A program made the position numbers and the translations under genes. The notes beneath the pieces are model-generated. The model saw nothing but the letters and a program-made list of their open reading frames with translations. It was not told the DNA's origin and made no database searches. DNA of 8,376 bases from Lysobacterales bacterium (lineage in GTDB: Bacteria; Pseudomonadota; Gammaproteobacteria; Xanthomonadales; Rhodanobacteraceae), in the NCBI GenBank assembly GCA_013298265.1, contig JAAFHE010000130.1:1-8376 (forward strand). Reading direction: 5' to 3'. Positions 5,664 through 8,376 of the stretch are shown here, in pieces; the stretch's first letter is position 1, and every line of letters begins with the position of its first letter.

Positions 5664-8246
5664 ATGGGTATGAAAAGGCCGTCCGGCCTGCGCTGCGCGG
5701 TATTTTCGCTCGCCCTGACCGTGGGCCAGACCGCTACTGAAGTACAGGCGGGAGAATTGCACCTGCTGACTTATGGCGCGCCATCGATACTCGGGGCACA
5801 GGGGAATCGCCACGCCGATGTCGGACGTTTCGGTGTGTCTGACGATGGCCGCTACGTGGTGTTCGCGAGCGCAGCGAACAATCTGATGGCCGACGATCGC
5901 GGCGAGCTGGACGACGTCTATCTCAGTGATCTGCAAACCGGCGCGCTGACGCGTATCAGCCGGCGCCCCGATGGCGGCGAGCCGAACGGCGCAAGTTTTT
6001 CCCCGGCGATCTCCGGTGACGGGCGCTGGATTGCCTACATCTCGCGAGCAACCGACATGGGGCCGGCGGCTGCGCCCTGCGAGGCGTTCGGCGCCTGCGC
6101 TGCTTATCTGTTCGATCGCCAGAGCGGAGAGACCCGCTTGCTGACACCTTCGGTATTGCCTTCGTCGTCAAGCGTTCCGGCCGAGATCAAGAGCGTGGTG
6201 CTGTCAGCCGCTGGCGAGTATGTAGCCATCGTTACCGACGCGAGCATTGACGCGCTGGATACCGATGCCTCTGACGATGTCTACATCTGGTCGCGCGCGA
6301 GCGGCTCGCTCCTGTTTGTCAGCACCGATGGCAACGGAAATCCATTGCCGGGCCAGGTTGGAGCGGCGTCGGTGGCTTTGTCGGCAACGGGGCGGCAGCT
6401 GAGTTTCTCAATGCGTGCAGACCCTGATGTTGCGCAGTCTGGCGGCGTATACGTGCGTGACTTTCAGGCATCTACGGTCGATCGCATCACCCAGACACTT
6501 CCGAACACGACGGCGTCAACTACCGATACCGATCTGTCCGCCGACGGCCGTCTTGTGGCATTCAGCACCGGCGACGCACTGTTGCCGAGCGATACGAATG
6601 GTGCGGTGGATGTATATCTGTTCGATCGTGAAACACGTGCGTTCGAAGCGGTTTCAGTCGCAACAGGCGGCGTGCTTGCGGTGGGCGGACGCAGCGAGAG
6701 GGCTACGATCAGCGCCGACGGACGTTATCTCGCCTTTCGTTCGGAGGCGACGAACTTCGAGGCGGGCGTCAGCGGCTCGCATATCTGGCGCCGCGATCGC
6801 GTCAGTGGTACCACGACGCGTGTCACGAATTTCCCGGGTGTTCCAGGTTCCCAGAACTGGCACGAGGCTCCCGCTCTGAGCCGCGCCAGCGGCCGCGTAC
6901 TGTTTACCTCCAGCCACGAAGGTCTGGTTGCCGGCGACAGTAACCGGCGCCGGGATGTGTTTGCGGTTGATCCTGACGGTACGACGCGCCGTGTGAGTCA
7001 GGCGGCTACGGCCTATCTTGCCGGCATGACGGACTGGGCATATGGATACCGGGCGCAGGGTATGGCGGTCCCGCTGGGAGATTCGGGCAGGGCTGTCTTC
7101 GTGGCGAACTCCGACAATATCAGTGCGGCGCGCGGCGGCGGGGTATTTCAGGGTGGGGTGGGTGCTCCGCCGCTGGTAGAGATACCCGTGGCCGCGTTCA
7201 CGCCCTACGTTGACCCTCAACGCTATTCGCTGACGCTGGCCGGCGCTTCTGCAGACGGCAGCCGGCTGGTTGTGCGGCGCGAGGCGTTCAGTCTTAACAC
7301 CAATGCGCTGAATTACAGCGAACCCTGGGATCTGTGGTATCTGAGCGCCACCGGTCAGGTGCGTATCGACGATCCTGCTGGGGTCGGCGCGGGCAGGCGT
7401 ACGACGCAGGCACTGTTGTCGGACGATGGCCAGACGGCCGTGTTCCTTTCCTCGCCGGCGCTACCTGGCGGCGGAACGGGCGTGCCGCAACTGTTCATGT
7501 ACCAGGCGGACACCGGACTGGTGACCCGTATTGACGTGACCGATCAAGGCGTGCCGGTCAATAGCCCGGTTCAGTCACGCATTGGCCTGTCGCGCAACGG
7601 CCGCTATACCGCATTGGTGACCGCGGCGGGCAATTTGGTGGCCGCAGATGCGGACAACAGTGTCGATCTGTTCCTGCGCGACAATCAGACCGGCCAGTTC
7701 ACGCGCCTGCGCGATCCACAGACAGGCGCACCGCTGATGAATCAGTACTTCGGCACTACCCAGGTCATCGCCGTCTCCGACGATGGCAATGTAGTTGCTT
7801 TCGCCGGCTTGGTGCCCGGTGACAACGAAGAGATGCGGCTGCGCGTATTCGACCGGTCGGCGGCGCAGTTGACCCAGTTGTGTGCGGATAGGCGCAGTGA
7901 AGTCGTGCGTTGCGGCAACCCGACCATGAGCGCGGATGGCCAAGTGGTCGCATTTGTCGCGCTGGAGGCCCTGCTGCCCAGCGATACGGACGACCGGGCG
8001 GATATTTACAGCTATCGCCGTGACCTGGGCTGGCTGCAGCAGGAAAGCCTGGACATCCACGGGCAGGGCGGGCGCCGCGGACGTGCCCAGCCGCGCCTTT
8101 CCGCAAGTGGCAATACGCTGGTGTTCGAGGCGCGCGGTGGTGGCTGGACTACGACGCCGCAAACTACCGGAGACCGTGACTGGCTGATGACGCAGGTCGA
8201 AGCGGACCCCATCTACGCGGACGGCTTCGGAAATTCCTCTCAGTGA
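5664..8246 (+). CDS. Exported PD40/TolB-like beta-propeller protein with 14 blades
   Basis: Large exported protein of 860 aa; its function is unknown. A signal peptide opens the protein ('MGMKRPSGLRCAVFSLALTV' then 'GQTATEVQA', probable cut near residue 29). The rest is a chain of blades of about 53-65 residues, each marked by a 'LSxDGRxVAFxS' strand pair and usually a 'DVYLxDxxTGxxxRVS' end. This is the WD40-like PD40 pattern of TolB C-terminal propellers. Blade markers fall at about residues 58, 113, 178, 236, 289, 348, 404, 468, 525, 583, 640, 701, 754 and 811: 14 in all. Two cysteine pairs, 'CEAFGAC' in blade 2 and 'CADRRSEVVRC' between blades 12 and 13, could be disulfides. The protein ends 'DPIYADGFGNSSQ', resembling the IFADGFE-like tail of secreted Xanthomonadales proteins. 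Unlike TolB it has no N-terminal TolB domain and is not next to tol-pal genes. An IS5-type element starts 9 bp after the stop codon without damaging the gene. Confidence 0.88.
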   Translation: MGMKRPSGLRCAVFSLALTVGQTATEVQAGELHLLTYGAPSILGAQGNRHADVGRFGVSDDGRYVVFASAANNLMADDRGELDDVYLSDLQTGALTRISRRPDGGEPNGASFSPAISGDGRWIAYISRATDMGPAAAPCEAFGACAAYLFDRQSGETRLLTPSVLPSSSSVPAEIKSVVLSAAGEYVAIVTDASIDALDTDASDDVYIWSRASGSLLFVSTDGNGNPLPGQVGAASVALSATGRQLSFSMRADPDVAQSGGVYVRDFQASTVDRITQTLPNTTASTTDTDLSADGRLVAFSTGDALLPSDTNGAVDVYLFDRETRAFEAVSVATGGVLAVGGRSERATISADGRYLAFRSEATNFEAGVSGSHIWRRDRVSGTTTRVTNFPGVPGSQNWHEAPALSRASGRVLFTSSHEGLVAGDSNRRRDVFAVDPDGTTRRVSQAATAYLAGMTDWAYGYRAQGMAVPLGDSGRAVFVANSDNISAARGGGVFQGGVGAPPLVEIPVAAFTPYVDPQRYSLTLAGASADGSRLVVRREAFSLNTNALNYSEPWDLWYLSATGQVRIDDPAGVGAGRRTTQALLSDDGQTAVFLSSPALPGGGTGVPQLFMYQADTGLVTRIDVTDQGVPVNSPVQSRIGLSRNGRYTALVTAAGNLVAADADNSVDLFLRDNQTGQFTRLRDPQTGAPLMNQYFGTTQVIAVSDDGNVVAFAGLVPGDNEEMRLRVFDRSAAQLTQLCADRRSEVVRCGNPTMSADGQVVAFVALEALLPSDTDDRADIYSYRRDLGWLQQESLDIHGQGGRRGRAQPRLSASGNTLVFEARGGGWTTTPQTTGDRDWLMTQVEADPIYADGFGNSSQ
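5835..8190 (+). repeat. Fourteen tandem PD40-like blade repeats (protein level)
   Basis: Units begin at about positions 5835, 6000, 6195, 6369, 6528, 6705, 6873, 7065, 7236, 7410, 7581, 7764, 7923 and 8094. Spacing is 159-195 bp. DNA similarity between units is low, so the duplications are old and selection has kept only the blade pattern. Blades 8 and 9 are the most divergent. Confidence 0.7.
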
Positions 8247-8271
8247 GTGGAACTAGGGCGTGTTAACACTA

Positions 8272-8300
8272 TTGGTTAGTCGATCGAAATCTGTGACAAT
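8272..8300 (+). promoter_or_regulatory. Probable extended -10 promoter of the IS transposase
   Basis: TTGGTT (8272-8277) and GACAAT (8295-8300) are separated by 17 bp, with TG at 8292-8293 giving an extended -10 element. Transcription would begin around 8307, at or next to the start codon. Confidence 0.4.
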
Positions 8301-8306
8301 TCGCAC

Positions 8307-8376
8307 ATGGAGATCACTGCTGAGCAATTCTCAAAAATTGAACATTGCCTGCCCCGGCAGCGTGGCAATGTCAGCC
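8307..8376 (+). CDS. IS5-family transposase, N-terminal part (3' truncated by window edge)
   Basis: Only 23 residues are visible: 'MEITAEQFSKIEHCLPRQRG' followed by 'NVS'. This is the characteristic opening of one group of IS5-family transposases, which start roughly MEITxxQYxxIxxCxPxQRGNV and continue to a DDE-type catalytic domain acting on the element's terminal repeats. The catalytic part lies outside the window, so I cannot say whether the copy is intact. ATG 8307 is chosen because the family begins with MEIT. No Shine-Dalgarno sequence precedes it, and a promoter lies immediately upstream, which suggests a leaderless mRNA. Confidence 0.75.
   Translation, partial: MEITAEQFSKIEHCLPRQRGNVS

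Larger units (their letters stand above)
8256..8376 (+). mobile_element. Left end of an IS5-family insertion sequence (runs off the window)
   Basis: The element probably begins at GGGCGTGTTAACACTA (8256-8271), a sequence of the type found as IS5-family terminal repeats; it contains the palindrome TGTTAACA. About 35 bp later a transposase reading frame typical of the family starts. The base composition changes here from GC-rich to clearly more AT-rich. The preceding CTA or TA (8253-8255) may be one copy of a short target duplication. The right end is outside the window, so boundaries are inferred. Confidence 0.7.

Noticed and set aside
1..8376. CRISPR array, tRNA or rRNA gene, or defence system
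   Set aside because: I found no regularly spaced direct repeats, no tRNA-like or rRNA sequence, and no genes of known defence families.

Overview
The window looks like chromosomal DNA of a high-GC gammaproteobacterium, most likely in the Xanthomonadales/Lysobacterales (a Lysobacter, Dokdonella or Rhodanobacter type of genome). This is inferred from the GC-rich codon use, the mix of gene families, and a secreted beta-propeller protein whose C-terminus resembles the 'IFADGF' tail I associate with exported proteins of that order. No 16S or other phylogenetic marker is present, so the placement is tentative.

Layout. Positions 1-1086 carry the 3' part of an FtsX/MacB-type ABC permease, closed by a convincing intrinsic terminator (1109-1150). 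A small SAM-dependent methyltransferase follows (1177-1695). It converges on a YedA-type EamA transporter on the minus strand (1714-2619). Upstream of yedA on the same strand is an Ada-like gene (2700-3575) with an AraC-type DNA-binding domain and an O6-methylguanine methyltransferase domain, but without the usual N-terminal zinc domain of Ada.

From 3576 to about 4217 the DNA is a scar. A frameshifted fragment resembling the C-terminal part of an asparagine synthase (minus strand) butts against the 3' end of an IS91/ISCR-type rolling-circle transposase (plus strand). That fragment is followed by a sequence matching the ISCR oriIS at 18 of 21 bases, as I recall the consensus. A small secreted cysteine-containing protein of unknown function (4313-4687) starts just beyond this IS end.

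Positions 4688-5663 hold no gene I can support, but 4936-5165 is unusually rich in perfect inverted repeats. A large exported protein (5664-8246, 860 aa) follows. It consists of 14 PD40/TolB-like blades, which fits two seven-bladed propellers. Nine bases after its stop codon an IS5-family element begins, and its transposase runs off the right edge.

The intact genes do not form one pathway. The central theme is genome flux: two kinds of insertion sequence, a decayed housekeeping-type gene fragment and lineage-specific secreted proteins lie between ordinary chromosomal genes. No complete novel system is evident. The least explained parts are the structured non-coding stretch, the small secreted protein and the 14-blade protein.
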